From Martinezella tropici (GTDB lineage: Bacteria > Pseudomonadota > Alphaproteobacteria > Rhizobiales > Rhizobiaceae): a stretch of DNA of 64,000 bases. The stretch is taken from the NCBI GenBank assembly GCA_000799755.1, contig JUHI01000001.1, positions 496,001 through 560,000 on the forward strand, read 5' to 3'. Every line of letters begins with the position of its first letter. Position 1 is the first letter of the stretch. A model generated the notes under the pieces. The model did no database searches. It had not been told where the DNA came from and saw only the letters and a program-made list of their open reading frames with translations. Shown one piece after another: positions 43,131-52,145 of the stretch. The position numbers and the translations under genes are program-made.

Positions 43131-43887
43131 GCCGCTGCTCTGAAAGCCGGGGATCGCTCTCGAAATCCTGCCTTTGGAAGCCAATGCGACGCCGGGGAAA
43201 CTCGCACAGCGCCTGCACGCCGACGCGCGACAATCGTATCCGCCAGGTCTGGCGTTCGACAGGTTCGCGCGCGGAAAAGACCTTGGCCGTCAGCAACGCG
43301 ATGTTCCTGCCGCCATTGGGATCACGAACGGAGCGATAGAGGATTGCTTCGATCCCACCGGTTCGCGCCGCTTCCGCAAGCGACTGGCAGGCCTCATAGT
43401 CGACCGGATCGGTCCAGTGCTGCCAATCTCGATCCAAGGGAGGTGCGGTCAGATCGATAGTCGCTTTTGTCGCTATCGCAGCGGCAAAGGCGGTATATTC
43501 AGCGGCATTGGCGGGCAACGGCGTATCAGGGGAATCGCGGAAGAACAGCAGCCTGTAGAAGCTCATCTCCGCCAAAGCGGTCTCCACCTGCTCGGAGGCA
43601 TAGAAGACGCCGAGCGTGCGGCCGGCGCGACGAAAACGCGAGCCGTGAGGATAGATCGCCCCATAGCGAAAGGGTGTGGCAAGGAGATAGTCGAGCCCGG
43701 CGCATTCCGGCGGCAGAACCGGCTTGCTTTCCTCGAGCACGCTTTCGAGGAGAGCCTGCTCCTCTAGCGTATCGACAAGCTTCAGCGTCGACACCTGGTG
43801 TTGCGATTCCACCAGCCGCCAATACTGGCCGGAGATGGCCCTCGCCTCAGACGAGAGCGCGGCGGGCGTCCAGATAGGCAAGGACAT
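43117..43887 (-). CDS. RES domain toxin
   Basis: The 256-aa protein has the RES family Arg and Tyr (YWRLVESQ, HGSRFRRAGRTLGVFYAS), Glu (VETALAEMSFYR), Ser (ILYRSVRD) and Asn (GGRNIALL). RES toxins degrade NAD+, with ADP-ribosyltransferase-like active sites. The start lies 41 nt inside the upstream antitoxin gene, so translation is coupled. It is longer than the minimal RES domain of about 150 aa, with an N-terminal extension of about 85 residues. RES-Xre pairs are bona fide type II toxin-antitoxin modules. Confidence 0.9.
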   Translation of the reverse strand: MSLPIWTPAALSSEARAISGQYWRLVESQHQVSTLKLVDTLEEQALLESVLEESKPVLPPECAGLDYLLATPFRYGAIYPHGSRFRRAGRTLGVFYASEQVETALAEMSFYRLLFFRDSPDTPLPANAAEYTAFAAAIATKATIDLTAPPLDRDWQHWTDPVDYEACQSLAEAARTGGIEAILYRSVRDPNGGRNIALLTAKVFSAREPVERQTWRIRLSRVGVQALCEFPRRRIGFQRQDFESDPRLSEQRLKAE

Positions 43888-44230
43888 CTGTCAAACCGGA
43901 AATTGAAGTGATCTTGTCGATGGGTGCTGCACCGAAGGCGAGATTGCCGTTGCGCAGCCATTGCCGGGCTACAGCTTCATCGCCGCCAACTATCGCATCG
44001 AGCGAACGGAAGAGACGAACGAGAAGCACGGCAAGCTCGAAAGGCTTGCTATCGCGTTCCAACAGGTGATCCTGCCGCTTCATGCGCGAGACAGTCGCCT
44101 CCGACACGCCGATAACGGCCGATAATATGCGTGCATTGAGCCCCAACCGCTCTGCGGCACTGACCACCGCCTTGGTGATCACGAGCGCCTCGCCGGGCTT
44201 TACCTGATCTATTGCCTGAGCTTTTGCCAT
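43847..44230 (-). CDS. Xre/MbcA/ParS-type antitoxin
   Basis: The 127-aa protein has an Xre-like HTH (LNARILSAVIGVSEATVSRM) and a C-terminal toxin-binding domain (VARQWLRNGNLAFGAAPIDK, then SISGLTDVLAYLDARRAL), the DUF2384 pattern. It should neutralise the RES toxin and repress its own promoter. ATG 44230 was chosen because GGAAAGGAT lies 7-8 nt upstream; ATG 44236 would be too close to it. An operator-like dyad overlaps the ribosome-binding site. Confidence 0.88.
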   Translation of the reverse strand: MAKAQAIDQVKPGEALVITKAVVSAAERLGLNARILSAVIGVSEATVSRMKRQDHLLERDSKPFELAVLLVRLFRSLDAIVGGDEAVARQWLRNGNLAFGAAPIDKITSISGLTDVLAYLDARRALV

Positions 44231-44234
44231 GACC

Positions 44235-44258
44235 ATATCCTTTCCTATGAAAAGATAT
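44235..44258 (-). promoter_or_regulatory. Operator-like dyad before the Xre-RES operon
   Basis: The halves ATATCCTTT and AAAAGATAT are inverted with 8 of 9 matches and a 6-nt spacer. It covers the antitoxin ribosome-binding site, where binding by the antitoxin would block expression. Function is inferred. Confidence 0.5.
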
Positions 44259-44351
44259 AGCAACTTTCTTGCAAAAGAAAAGGAGCGACAAGCAATGCTG
44301 CCGCTCCTGATCGCTCTTATTTCACCTGTTCAGGCGAAATTGGACGTTAAA

Positions 44352-44774
44352 TCACACGACTGCGTAAGCCACTTCAGTCGAGGTGCGCATGGCGTGGCTG
44401 TACGGGCATACGATATGGGCGGCGGCGGCGAGCTTTTCAGCCTCGGCCTTGTCCATGCCGGGAATGTGGACAGCCAGGGACACTTCGATGCCGAAGCCGG
44501 TGCCGTCTGCGCGCGGGCCGATACCGACAGTCGCCGTGACCTTTGCGTCTTCCGGAATCTTGACCTTCTGCTGGCCTGCGACAAATTTCAAAGCGCCGAG
44601 AAAGCAGGCAGAATAGCCGGCTGCAAAGAGCTGCTCCGGATTGGTGCCGGTCGCGCCGTCGCCGCCAAGCTCCTTCGGCACGGTGAGCGTCACGTCGAGG
44701 ACGCCATTTTCGGAAACTGCATGGCCGGCGCGGCCACCGGTGGCGGAAGCTTTGGTGGTATAGAGAATAGGCAT
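44352..44774 (-). CDS. ohr: Organic hydroperoxide resistance protein Ohr
   Basis: The 140-aa thiol peroxidase of the Ohr/OsmC family reduces organic and fatty acid hydroperoxides. The reactive Cys57 (YSACFLGAL) and resolving Cys123 (HIVCPYSHA) are both present, with the Arg and Glu of the active site in the usual places. The start at 44774 (MPILYTTKASATGGRAG) matches the family. It is divergent from ohrR over a palindromic operator. Confidence 0.95.
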   Translation of the reverse strand: MPILYTTKASATGGRAGHAVSENGVLDVTLTVPKELGGDGATGTNPEQLFAAGYSACFLGALKFVAGQQKVKIPEDAKVTATVGIGPRADGTGFGIEVSLAVHIPGMDKAEAEKLAAAAHIVCPYSHAMRTSTEVAYAVV

Positions 44775-44814
44775 GTCATGTCTCCCTTCGGTTTGGATGG
44801 ATTTTATATACACA

Positions 44815-44827
44815 ACGATTTAATCGT
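44815..44827. promoter_or_regulatory. OhrR operator palindrome
   Basis: The 13-bp perfect palindrome ACGATT-T-AATCGT lies between the divergent ohr and ohrR starts, 40 nt upstream of ohr. Rhizobial OhrR binds AT-rich palindromes at this place, so it fits. Sequence is seen, function inferred. Confidence 0.65.
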
Positions 44828-44905
44828 GCGCAATACATTTTTGCAATTTGATTTCAGAAAGTGAATTTGTGACAATACCGCGGGCAAGAAGCTGGCGGAG
44901 CGGCG

Positions 44906-45367
44906 ATGACAGACGGGGCGGATGGGGGCTCGATCCCCGATGAGGAAAAGCGGCTGGAAAGACAGCTTTGCTTTGCCGTCTACAGCGCCGCCCATGCCTT
45001 CAACCGCGCCTACAAGCCGATTCTGGATCAGGTCGGCCTCACCTACCCGCAATATCTCGTCATGCTCGTGCTCTGGGAAAAGGGCAGTCTGCCGGTCAAG
45101 ACCATCGGCGAGAAGCTCGATCTCGATTCCGGCACCTTGTCGCCGCTTCTAAAGCGGCTGGAACAAGCCGGCCTGATCGGTCGCGCCCGCGATCCGGCAG
45201 ACGAACGCCAGGTCATTATTTCGCTCACGGAGAAGGGTACGGGCATGAAATGCCAGGTCGCCGCGATCATGGATGCCATCGGTCAGGCGACGGGTTGCGA
45301 TATGACCGAAATGGCCGAGCTGCGTGACCGGCTGCGGCAGTTGAAGATCAATCTGACAACGGTTTGA
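44906..45367 (+). CDS. ohrR: Organic peroxide-sensing repressor OhrR (MarR family)
   Basis: The 153-aa MarR-type repressor has the peroxide-sensing Cys22 (QLCFAVYSAAHAF), the usual OhrR position, with the partner Tyr residues (YPQYLVMLVLWE), the recognition helix LDSGTLSPLLKRLEQAGLI and the wing RARDPADERQVIISLT. Oxidation of Cys22 should release it from DNA and induce ohr. A second Cys (near residue 132) may form the mixed disulfide. Confidence 0.93.
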   Translation: MTDGADGGSIPDEEKRLERQLCFAVYSAAHAFNRAYKPILDQVGLTYPQYLVMLVLWEKGSLPVKTIGEKLDLDSGTLSPLLKRLEQAGLIGRARDPADERQVIISLTEKGTGMKCQVAAIMDAIGQATGCDMTEMAELRDRLRQLKINLTTV

Positions 45368-45405
45368 ACCGGCGTCAGCACGCCGGATGCGCCGGTCGAG
45401 ACTGC

Positions 45406-45440
45406 AAACAAAAAGGGCGCCGCCGGCGCCCTTTTTGTTT
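45406..45440. terminator. Bidirectional rho-independent terminator
   Basis: A 16-bp perfect stem (AAACAAAAAGGGCGCC and its complement) with a 3-nt loop. It can end both ohrR and the convergent L,D-transpeptidase gene, with T tracts on both strands. Confidence 0.9.
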
Positions 45441-45454
45441 GCGATGATGCGATA

Positions 45455-46186
45455 TCAGGCCGTCACCAGGATCGGCGCGCGCTCCGGCACGCGATCGTAG
45501 AGATCGATGACATCCTGGTTCAGCAGACGAACACAGCCGGAGGAAACCGCCTTGCCGATCGAGCGCCACTCGGGATTACCGTGCAGGCGGTAAAGCGAAT
45601 CCTGCTTATCCTCGAAAATATAGAGCGCGCGGGCGCCGAGAGGGTTCATCAGGCCGGGAGCCATGCCGCCATTGGCGATGGAATATTTCACGAGTTCCGG
45701 CTGACGCGCGACCATTTCATCCGGCGGATTCCAGCGCGGCCACTTCTTGCGCCACTGAATGACGCCACGGCCCTGCCAGGCGAACCCTTCACGACCGACG
45801 CCGATGCCATAGCGCATTGCCGTTCCGCCCTGCTCGGTCACATAGAGCATGCGCTGGGTCGTGTTGACGACCACGCTGCCAGGCGCCTCGCCCGTCGGGT
45901 CGATCACCCGCTGACGATAGAAGCGCGGATCGATCTGCTTGTAGGGAACCGCCGGAACAACGAAGCCGCCGTCCTCGACGGACGCATAAATCACGGCCGG
46001 GTCGGGCTGCTCGCCATCATAACTGGAGAACCAGGTACGGAACGGCCGCGGCGACCCGGTATATTGAACCGGGCTGACGACGGGGCCGTTATCGATGGTG
46101 GAGGCACAGCTGGCTAGCGTCGAGACGGCGCCGAGACCAGCAAGGGCGAGGAAATTACGTCGGGAAAAAGATGAAGGAAGGCTCAT
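45455..46186 (-). CDS. L,D-transpeptidase (YkuD domain), copy 1
   Basis: The 243-aa cell-wall enzyme has an N-terminal RR signal with a lipobox-like LASC (SRRNFLALAGLGAVSTLASC), so it is exported, possibly through Tat, and lipidated. The YkuD core holds His202 (HGNPEWRSIG) and catalytic Cys218 (SSGCVRLLNQD). It would form 3-3 peptidoglycan cross-links or attach proteins. A paralogue lies 162 nt upstream on the same strand. Tat use is inferred from SRRNFLAL. Confidence 0.93.
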   Translation of the reverse strand: MSLPSSFSRRNFLALAGLGAVSTLASCASTIDNGPVVSPVQYTGSPRPFRTWFSSYDGEQPDPAVIYASVEDGGFVVPAVPYKQIDPRFYRQRVIDPTGEAPGSVVVNTTQRMLYVTEQGGTAMRYGIGVGREGFAWQGRGVIQWRKKWPRWNPPDEMVARQPELVKYSIANGGMAPGLMNPLGARALYIFEDKQDSLYRLHGNPEWRSIGKAVSSGCVRLLNQDVIDLYDRVPERAPILVTA

Positions 46187-46347
46187 GTCGACAGCATAGT
46201 TCCTTTTGTGGAGGAAGCGAAAACCCGTGACAACAGGCTGATTCGGTTCCCCGAGAGGTTCGCAGAGACAGACGCAAAACTAAAGAGCGTCGATCACCCC
46301 GACTATCGCACTTATGCAACATCACGAAAATTTGTGGTAAAATACCG

Positions 46348-47154
46348 CTACAACACGACGATTTCTGCCTTATCGGGCACTCGGTTGTAGAGATCTATCA
46401 CGTCCTGGTTGAGCATGCGCACGCATCCCGAGGACGCGGCCTTGCCGATCGACTGCCAATCCGGCGTGCCATGGACTCGGTAAAGCGTGTCCTTGCCGTT
46501 CTGGTAGATATAGAGCGCACGCGCGCCAAGTGGATTGGTCGGTCCCGGATTCATGCCGCCGCGCTCGGCCGACAGCGGCCTGATCTGCGGGTCGCGCGCC
46601 ACCATTTCTGCGGGCGGCGTCCAGCGCGGCCATTTCTGCTTCCACTGGATCAGGCCCTTGCCGTGCCAGGCATATCCTGCCGCCCCGAGGCCGACGCCAT
46701 AGCGCATGGCCTTGCCGCCCGGCTCGACGAAATAGAGGAAATGGTTTCGCGTATCGACGACGATCGTGCCTGGGCGCTCTTTGGTCTGGTAGTCCACTTC
46801 CTGCCGCAGGAAGCGCGGATCGATGCGCTTGTAGGGAATCGCCGGCAGCGTGAAATCATCCTCGCTGCGCTGCGCATACATGGCCTGATGCACCGGATTG
46901 AAGGTCGGCAGGCCATAAGTCTGATGGAACTGCGTCTGGAAGAGATCGCGGGCCTGCGGCACCGGCTGCACCGGCAGGCGCTTGACCCTGTTCGGATCGA
47001 TGCCTTCGGGACGATAAAAGACCGGCGTGGTCTCCTGCACGAAACGATCCGGATCGGTCGCGCCGGTATCGGGAATGATGCTGCAGGCCGAGAGGGCCAC
47101 CAGAGCGGTTGCGGCAAGCAGGTGACGGGAGGCAGGCAGCAGATCGACCATCAT
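46348..47154 (-). CDS. L,D-transpeptidase (YkuD domain), copy 2
   Basis: The 268-aa paralogue of the previous gene has a lipoprotein signal (LLAATALVALSAC), His228 (HGTPDWQSIG) and catalytic Cys244 (SSGCVRMLNQD). The cores are closely similar (YKRIDPRF/YKQIDPRF, WPRWTPP/WPRWNPP), while the regions before the core differ by about 25 residues. The start at 47154 opens into the lipoprotein signal; the frame is open upstream to 47283, but that part lacks signal character. The pair arose by tandem duplication. Confidence 0.92.
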   Translation of the reverse strand: MMVDLLPASRHLLAATALVALSACSIIPDTGATDPDRFVQETTPVFYRPEGIDPNRVKRLPVQPVPQARDLFQTQFHQTYGLPTFNPVHQAMYAQRSEDDFTLPAIPYKRIDPRFLRQEVDYQTKERPGTIVVDTRNHFLYFVEPGGKAMRYGVGLGAAGYAWHGKGLIQWKQKWPRWTPPAEMVARDPQIRPLSAERGGMNPGPTNPLGARALYIYQNGKDTLYRVHGTPDWQSIGKAASSGCVRMLNQDVIDLYNRVPDKAEIVVL

Positions 47155-47323
47155 CGGAAACCAGTTGGAACATATCGGATCGGCCGCATAATGACTGCCG
47201 CGGCTGGAGCGAAGCTGGCGTCGATCGTCACCACAGCGCCGGCGAAGATATTGCACGGATTGGCCAAACTCCTGTTTTCCCATGCTGCATCATGAGCTAG
47301 ACCAGTGCGGTACGGAGGAACGC

Positions 47324-48670
47324 ATGAATATCGACAGTCTCGACCCGGGCATCTTCGGCCAGAGCGATCATAAAGCCTGGCTGAAGCTTGTAGAGCGGGC
47401 GCTGAAAGGCAAGGATTTCCAGGAAACGCTGGTATCGCAAACCGACGACGGGATCGCCATCGAGCCGCTTTACGAGCGCCGGCAAGTGGGCATTCGGCTT
47501 TCCCGTCAGCGGGACGATCTGCCCTGGACCCTGACCCAGCGCATGGACGATCTGGACCCGAGCCGGGCGCTCTTGCAGCTCGGCGACGACCTTGCCAATG
47601 GCGCAAGCGGCATCTCGCTCGTCTCCAAAACCTCCGCCTCTGCCTTCGGCGCGGGTATCGACGCGCAAGCCCCGGGCTTGGCCGATGCGCTGGCGGCGAC
47701 ACCACAAGAAGCCTTGACCTTGCGTTTCGACGGCTTTGCCTCTCGTTCGATCGACGCTTTAATCGCATCGACCGAGAATCCGGCGGTCGAGACAACGCAT
47801 CTCGGCCTCGATGCTTTCTCTCAAGATGGTGCCGCGGCCACCTTTACAAACGACGCCAAGCGCTTCGCCGAACGTGGGTTTGCCGGCACCATCGTCAACG
47901 CCGACGGCCGTGTCGTCCACAATGCCGGCGGCACCGAGGCTCAGGAGCTTGCGGTGATGGCCGCGAGCCTCGTCGGCCATCTGCGGCTGCTCGAAGAAGT
48001 CGGCCTTGCGCCGGAAGCGGCGCTGGCTGCAACCAGCCTCTGCCTGTCGGCCGATCAGAACCAATTCACGACGATCGCGAAGATGCGCGCGGCGCGGCTG
48101 ATCTTTGCCCGGGTCGCTTTAGCCTGCGGTGTCGCCGATTCGCCGCCGGCGCATCTTTTCGCCGAAACGAGCTACCGCATGCTGACCCGCCTCGATCCGG
48201 AAACGAACATCCTGCGCAACACGATCGCAGTGTTTTCGGCCGGCGTCGGCGGCGCCGACGAGATCTGCGTTCTGCCGCACAGCCTGACGCATGGCATTCC
48301 AGATCCTCTGGCAAGGCGCCTAGCGCGCAACACGCAAACGATCCTCGTGGCCGAAAGCCATCTCGATCATGTGGTCGATCCGGCTTCGGGTGCCGGCGGT
48401 ATCGAGGCGCTGACTGACGCGCTGGCCGAGCGGGCCTGGGATATATTTGCCGACATCGAAGGCAAAGGCGGATTGGCGAGGGTGATTGCCAGCGGCGAGC
48501 TTGCGGCGATGGTTGCCGAGGCGCGCGAGAAGCGCGTCGCCAAACCGATCGTGGGGACGACATTGTTTGCCATGAAGACGGAGCGGCCGGTGACGGTTTC
48601 GGGACCTTTGGGGCCGGTTGACGGCGGGATGGGATTGATGCCGGTGCGACTGGATGAGGTGGTTTCATGA
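47324..48670 (+). CDS. mutA: Methylmalonyl-CoA mutase small subunit
   Basis: The 448-aa beta-subunit-like protein pairs with the catalytic subunit encoded at 48930. It has the mutase barrel-like N-terminal half (LVERALKGKDFQETLV and PLYERR), but lacks the B12 DxHxxG motif, as expected for the small subunit. GGAGG lies 5 nt before the ATG at 47324. The heterodimer turns succinyl-CoA into methylmalonyl-CoA or the reverse. The stop is followed by a fold-back repeat before the large subunit gene, an unusual gap for this pair. Confidence 0.88.
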   Translation: MNIDSLDPGIFGQSDHKAWLKLVERALKGKDFQETLVSQTDDGIAIEPLYERRQVGIRLSRQRDDLPWTLTQRMDDLDPSRALLQLGDDLANGASGISLVSKTSASAFGAGIDAQAPGLADALAATPQEALTLRFDGFASRSIDALIASTENPAVETTHLGLDAFSQDGAAATFTNDAKRFAERGFAGTIVNADGRVVHNAGGTEAQELAVMAASLVGHLRLLEEVGLAPEAALAATSLCLSADQNQFTTIAKMRAARLIFARVALACGVADSPPAHLFAETSYRMLTRLDPETNILRNTIAVFSAGVGGADEICVLPHSLTHGIPDPLARRLARNTQTILVAESHLDHVVDPASGAGGIEALTDALAERAWDIFADIEGKGGLARVIASGELAAMVAEAREKRVAKPIVGTTLFAMKTERPVTVSGPLGPVDGGMGLMPVRLDEVVS

Positions 48671-48700
48671 TCGCGATTGCTGAATTCGCGGAGAGTGCGC

Positions 48701-48895
48701 ACCCCCCTCTGTCGCTTTCGCGACATCTCCCCCACAAGGGGGGAGATTGGAGCTCCACGGCACCCCGCGCCCTTAAATGCATATCAAACGCACACCGGCA
48801 CCGGCCTAGCTTTTCGCTTCCGTTGCGCGACGCAGCAGGCTCAGAACGAGCTCCCCCCTTGTCGGGGAGATGTCACGAAGTGACAGAGGGGGGTA
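48701..48895. repeat. Fold-back (MITE-like) intergenic element
   Basis: Arms at about 48701-48754 and 48848-48895 are long imperfect inverted repeats that share CCCCCCTCTGTC, GACATCTCCCC and an ACAAGGGGGGAG-type end. About 90 nt lie between them. It has no coding content and no transposase. It has the look of a non-autonomous palindromic element common in rhizobial genomes. It fills the gap 48671-48929. Confidence 0.75.
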
Positions 48896-48929
48896 TCGCA
48901 CGTCCCGTCTCCACGGAGGTATTGACTCG

Positions 48930-51062
48930 ATGACCCGCATCCCCAACTTCAGCAATACGTCCTGGAAGACGCCGCAAGCCAAATCAGAGACAGCCACCGC
49001 CCCAGCCTGGGAAACCCCGGAAGGCATCGTGGTCAAGCGTGCCTACGGCGAAACCGATCTCGCCGGCCTGAAGTTCTTGGACACCTATCCCGGCGCAGCA
49101 CCGTTCCTGCGCGGCCCCTATCCGACAATGTATGTCCAGCAGCCCTGGACCATTCGTCAATATGCCGGCTTCTCGACGGCTGAGGAGTCCAACGCCTTCT
49201 ATCGCCGCAATCTTGCAGCCGGGCAGAAGGGTCTCTCCGTCGCCTTCGATCTTGCCACCCACCGCGGCTATGACAGCGATCATCCGCGTGTGGCAGGCGA
49301 TGTCGGCATGGCGGGCGTGGCGATCGATTCCATCCTCGACATGCGCCAGCTCTTCGATGGCATCCCACTCGACGAGATGAGCGTGTCGATGACCATGAAC
49401 GGCGCGGTGCTGCCGGTCATGGCGCTCTATATCGTCGCGGCGGAGGAGCAAGGTGTTTCCGAAGACAAGCTGTCCGGCACGATCCAGAACGACATCCTCA
49501 AGGAGTTCATGGTCCGCAACACCTACATCTATCCGCCGCAACCCTCGATGCGGATCGTTTCGGACATTTTCAGCTATACCAGCCAGAGGATGCCGAAATT
49601 CAACTCCATTTCGATCTCCGGCTACCACATGCAGGAGGCCGGCGCGACGGCGGATCTGGAGCTCGCCTATACGATCGCAGACGGTATCGAATATGCGCGG
49701 GCGGGCGTCGCCGCCGGGCTTGATATCGACAGCTTCGCGCCCCGCCTCTCCTTCTTCTGGGCCGTCGGCATGAACTTCTTCATGGAAGTGGCCAAGATGC
49801 GCGCGGGACGGCTGATCTGGGCGGCGCTGATGCAGAAGAATTTCGCGCCGAAGGACCAGAAATCCCTGGCACTCAGGACCCACAGCCAGACATCAGGCTG
49901 GTCGCTGACGGCGCAGGACCCGATGAACAACATCATCCGCACCATGGTCGAGGCGATGGCGGCGACGCAGGGGCATACGCAGTCGCTCCACACCAACTCC
50001 TTCGACGAAGCGCTCGCCCTGCCGACGGATCATTCCGCCCGCATCGCCCGCAACACCCAGATCCTGTTGCAGAAGGAATCGGGCACGACCGATATCATCG
50101 ACCCGTGGGGCGGCTCGGCCTATGTGGAACGGCTGACCCATGATCTCGCCGCGCGCGCCCTTAGCCATATCGAGGAAGTGGAGGCGCTCGGCGGCATGGC
50201 AAAGGCGATCGAAAAGGGCATTCCGAAGCTTCGCATCGAGGAGGCGGCCGCACGCACGCAAGCGCGCATCGACAGCGGCCATCAGACCCTCGTCGGCATC
50301 AACTTCTCCAAGCCGGAGAAAGACATCGAGGTCGACGTATTGAAGGTCGACAACTCCGAAGTGCGCGCGCGCCAGCTTTCCAAGCTGCAGCAGCTGAAGG
50401 GGACGCGTGAGACTTCCGCCGTCGAAACGGCCCTGGACACCCTCACCAATGCCGCGCGCAGCGGCGGCGGCAACCTGCTCGACTTCGCCGTGAAGGCTGC
50501 CCGGGCTAGAGCGACGGTCGGCGAGATCTCGTTGGCGCTGGAAAAAGCCTATGGCCGGCATGTCGCCGAAATCAGGACCATCTCGGGCGTCTATCGCCAA
50601 GAGGTCGGTGATGCCGATCCCACCTTCAACAAGGCCGTCGCCACGGTCGAAGCCTTCCGCAACGCGCGCGGCGAAAAGCCCCGCATCCTCATCGCCAAGA
50701 TGGGTCAGGACGGGCACGATCGCGGTCAGAAGGTCATCGCAACGGCCTTTGCCGATCTCGGCTTCGATGTCGTCGTCGGCGCGATGTTCCAGACGCCAGA
50801 GGAAGTGGCCGACGTCGCCGTGCGCGAGGGGGTCGATATCCTTGGCGCTTCGTCACTGGCCGCGGGCCATCTGACTCTAGTTCCGGAACTGAAGGAGGCG
50901 CTCAGCCGCCGCCACGCCCGCAACGTACTGATTGCCGTCGGCGGCGTTATCCCGCCTCAGGATTTCGCCGCGCTGGAGGCAGCCGGCGCCGATGCGATCT
51001 TCCCGCCCGGAACCGTCATCGCGGAGGCGGCAACGGCGCTGATCGAAAAGCTGATGGCGTGA
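48930..51062 (+). CDS. scpA: Methylmalonyl-CoA mutase large subunit (catalytic, B12-dependent)
   Basis: The 710-aa enzyme has the TIM-barrel CoA-binding N-terminal part ([18 protein letters not shown] and [13 protein letters not shown]) and a C-terminal B12 domain with D594-x-H596-xx-G599 ([11 protein letters not shown]). It interconverts L-methylmalonyl-CoA and succinyl-CoA, used for propionate and branched-chain amino acid carbon, and adjusts acyl-CoA pools in polymer-storing rhizobia. GGAGGT lies 9 nt before the ATG at 48930. Its partner subunit lies upstream across a repeat element. Confidence 0.95.
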   Translation: MTRIPNFSNTSWKTPQAKSETATAPAWETPEGIVVKRAYGETDLAGLKFLDTYPGAAPFLRGPYPTMYVQQPWTIRQYAGFSTAEESNAFYRRNLAAGQKGLSVAFDLATHRGYDSDHPRVAGDVGMAGVAIDSILDMRQLFDGIPLDEMSVSMTMNGAVLPVMALYIVAAEEQGVSEDKLSGTIQNDILKEFMVRNTYIYPPQPSMRIVSDIFSYTSQRMPKFNSISISGYHMQEAGATADLELAYTIADGIEYARAGVAAGLDIDSFAPRLSFFWAVGMNFFMEVAKMRAGRLIWAALMQKNFAPKDQKSLALRTHSQTSGWSLTAQDPMNNIIRTMVEAMAATQGHTQSLHTNSFDEALALPTDHSARIARNTQILLQKESGTTDIIDPWGGSAYVERLTHDLAARALSHIEEVEALGGMAKAIEKGIPKLRIEEAAARTQARIDSGHQTLVGINFSKPEKDIEVDVLKVDNSEVRARQLSKLQQLKGTRETSAVETALDTLTNAARSGGGNLLDFAVKAARARATVGEISLALEKAYGRHVAEIRTISGVYRQEVGDADPTFNKAVATVEAFRNARGEKPRILIAKMGQDGHDRGQKVIATAFADLGFDVVVGAMFQTPEEVADVAVREGVDILGASSLAAGHLTLVPELKEALSRRHARNVLIAVGGVIPPQDFAALEAAGADAIFPPGTVIAEAATALIEKLMA

Positions 51063-51072
51063 GCAATCGGGT

Positions 51073-52056
51073 TTAGACGGCGACGCTTCTGAAGAACTCG
51101 ATGCTCTGCTCGATCTCGCCCGGCAGCGCCGAATTATGGCTGCCTGGCACAGTCGCCATCTCCATCTTCACGCCCGCGGCCGTCGCCCGCTTTGCAAGCA
51201 GGGCCAGACGCGAATCGAAATGGGCTTCCTCGGTGCCGTGAAATAGCTTGATCGGGCTCTTGAAGCTGCGCGCATAGCAGAGCGGCGACCGCATCTGGAA
51301 TTCGCGCGGGTTCTTGGTGTTGAAACGGATATCCTGCGGATAGCGGCTGAAGAAGGCGTAGGCATCCGGATTGCCCGATATCGGCGCGACCGCCCGGAAC
51401 CGCTTCGCGGACATCGCGGCGAGCATGGCAAGCGTGCCGCCGATGCTGTGTCCCGCCAGGAACATGCGATGCGGATCAACACCAGGCAGGTGCCGCAACC
51501 GGTTGGATGCAGCCAGCACATCGGCAACTTCGTCGTAAAAGCCCGAGAAATTACCCTTCTGGCCATTTTCGCCGCGCATGGATGGAATCATGACGACATA
51601 GCCGGCTTCGACATAAGGCTTCATCAGCTGCCAATGTCCCTGGCCGATGGCGTTGCCGCCATGCAGGAAAAGCACGGCCGGTTTCGGCTTCTCCGAGCGC
51701 GTATAGCGAGAAACCCAGGCAACGAGTTCCAGTTCTTCGCCGACGCCGCTGCGATAGAAAAGCCGCTCGGCCGTCGATGGCGTCACCAGAGGCTCATAGA
51801 TGTCGGGAGCAGGCCCCTTGCTGAGCAGGTCAGTCTTGAACTGATGGCGCTCCAACCGATAGTCCCCTGACAGCAGCGGCGGGGCGTCTTCGGCCTTTTC
51901 CTCATTCCCGGCGATAGCTTTGTTATCGGCAGGTTTGGTGCCGGTCGTGCTGTCGTCGGCCGCCTTGACGATAGCGGGCGCAAAAAGCGTAACGGCGATG
52001 CCGGCAAGAACGCCGCGGCGATTGGGACGAAATGCGTTGTCGTCAGACGTGGTCAT
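51073..52056 (-). CDS. Secreted alpha/beta hydrolase, dienelactone-hydrolase type
   Basis: The 327-aa protein has a Tat-like signal (NRRGVLAGIAVTLFAPAIVKA) and an alpha/beta hydrolase domain with oxyanion HGGNAIGQG, nucleophile Ser in LAGHSIGGTLAM, Asp near the FHGTEEAHFDSR strand and His in VPGSHNSAL. It is periplasmic, and its substrate is unknown. The start at 52056 avoids an upstream stretch without signal character. It converges with scpA. Confidence 0.83.
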   Translation of the reverse strand: MTTSDDNAFRPNRRGVLAGIAVTLFAPAIVKAADDSTTGTKPADNKAIAGNEEKAEDAPPLLSGDYRLERHQFKTDLLSKGPAPDIYEPLVTPSTAERLFYRSGVGEELELVAWVSRYTRSEKPKPAVLFLHGGNAIGQGHWQLMKPYVEAGYVVMIPSMRGENGQKGNFSGFYDEVADVLAASNRLRHLPGVDPHRMFLAGHSIGGTLAMLAAMSAKRFRAVAPISGNPDAYAFFSRYPQDIRFNTKNPREFQMRSPLCYARSFKSPIKLFHGTEEAHFDSRLALLAKRATAAGVKMEMATVPGSHNSALPGEIEQSIEFFRSVAV

Positions 52057-52145
52057 CGGCTTTGTCCAAGTGTCCCGGCGCAGCTCAAATCTGCACGGGT
52101 TGAAAGGCAAGGCCAACTCACTTTGTAGTGAGGAATCGCCTCGCC

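Noticed and set aside
46208..46390. 60-codon frame between the L,D-transpeptidases
   Set aside because: No ribosome-binding site, weak codon use, and it runs into the 3' end of the opposite gene.
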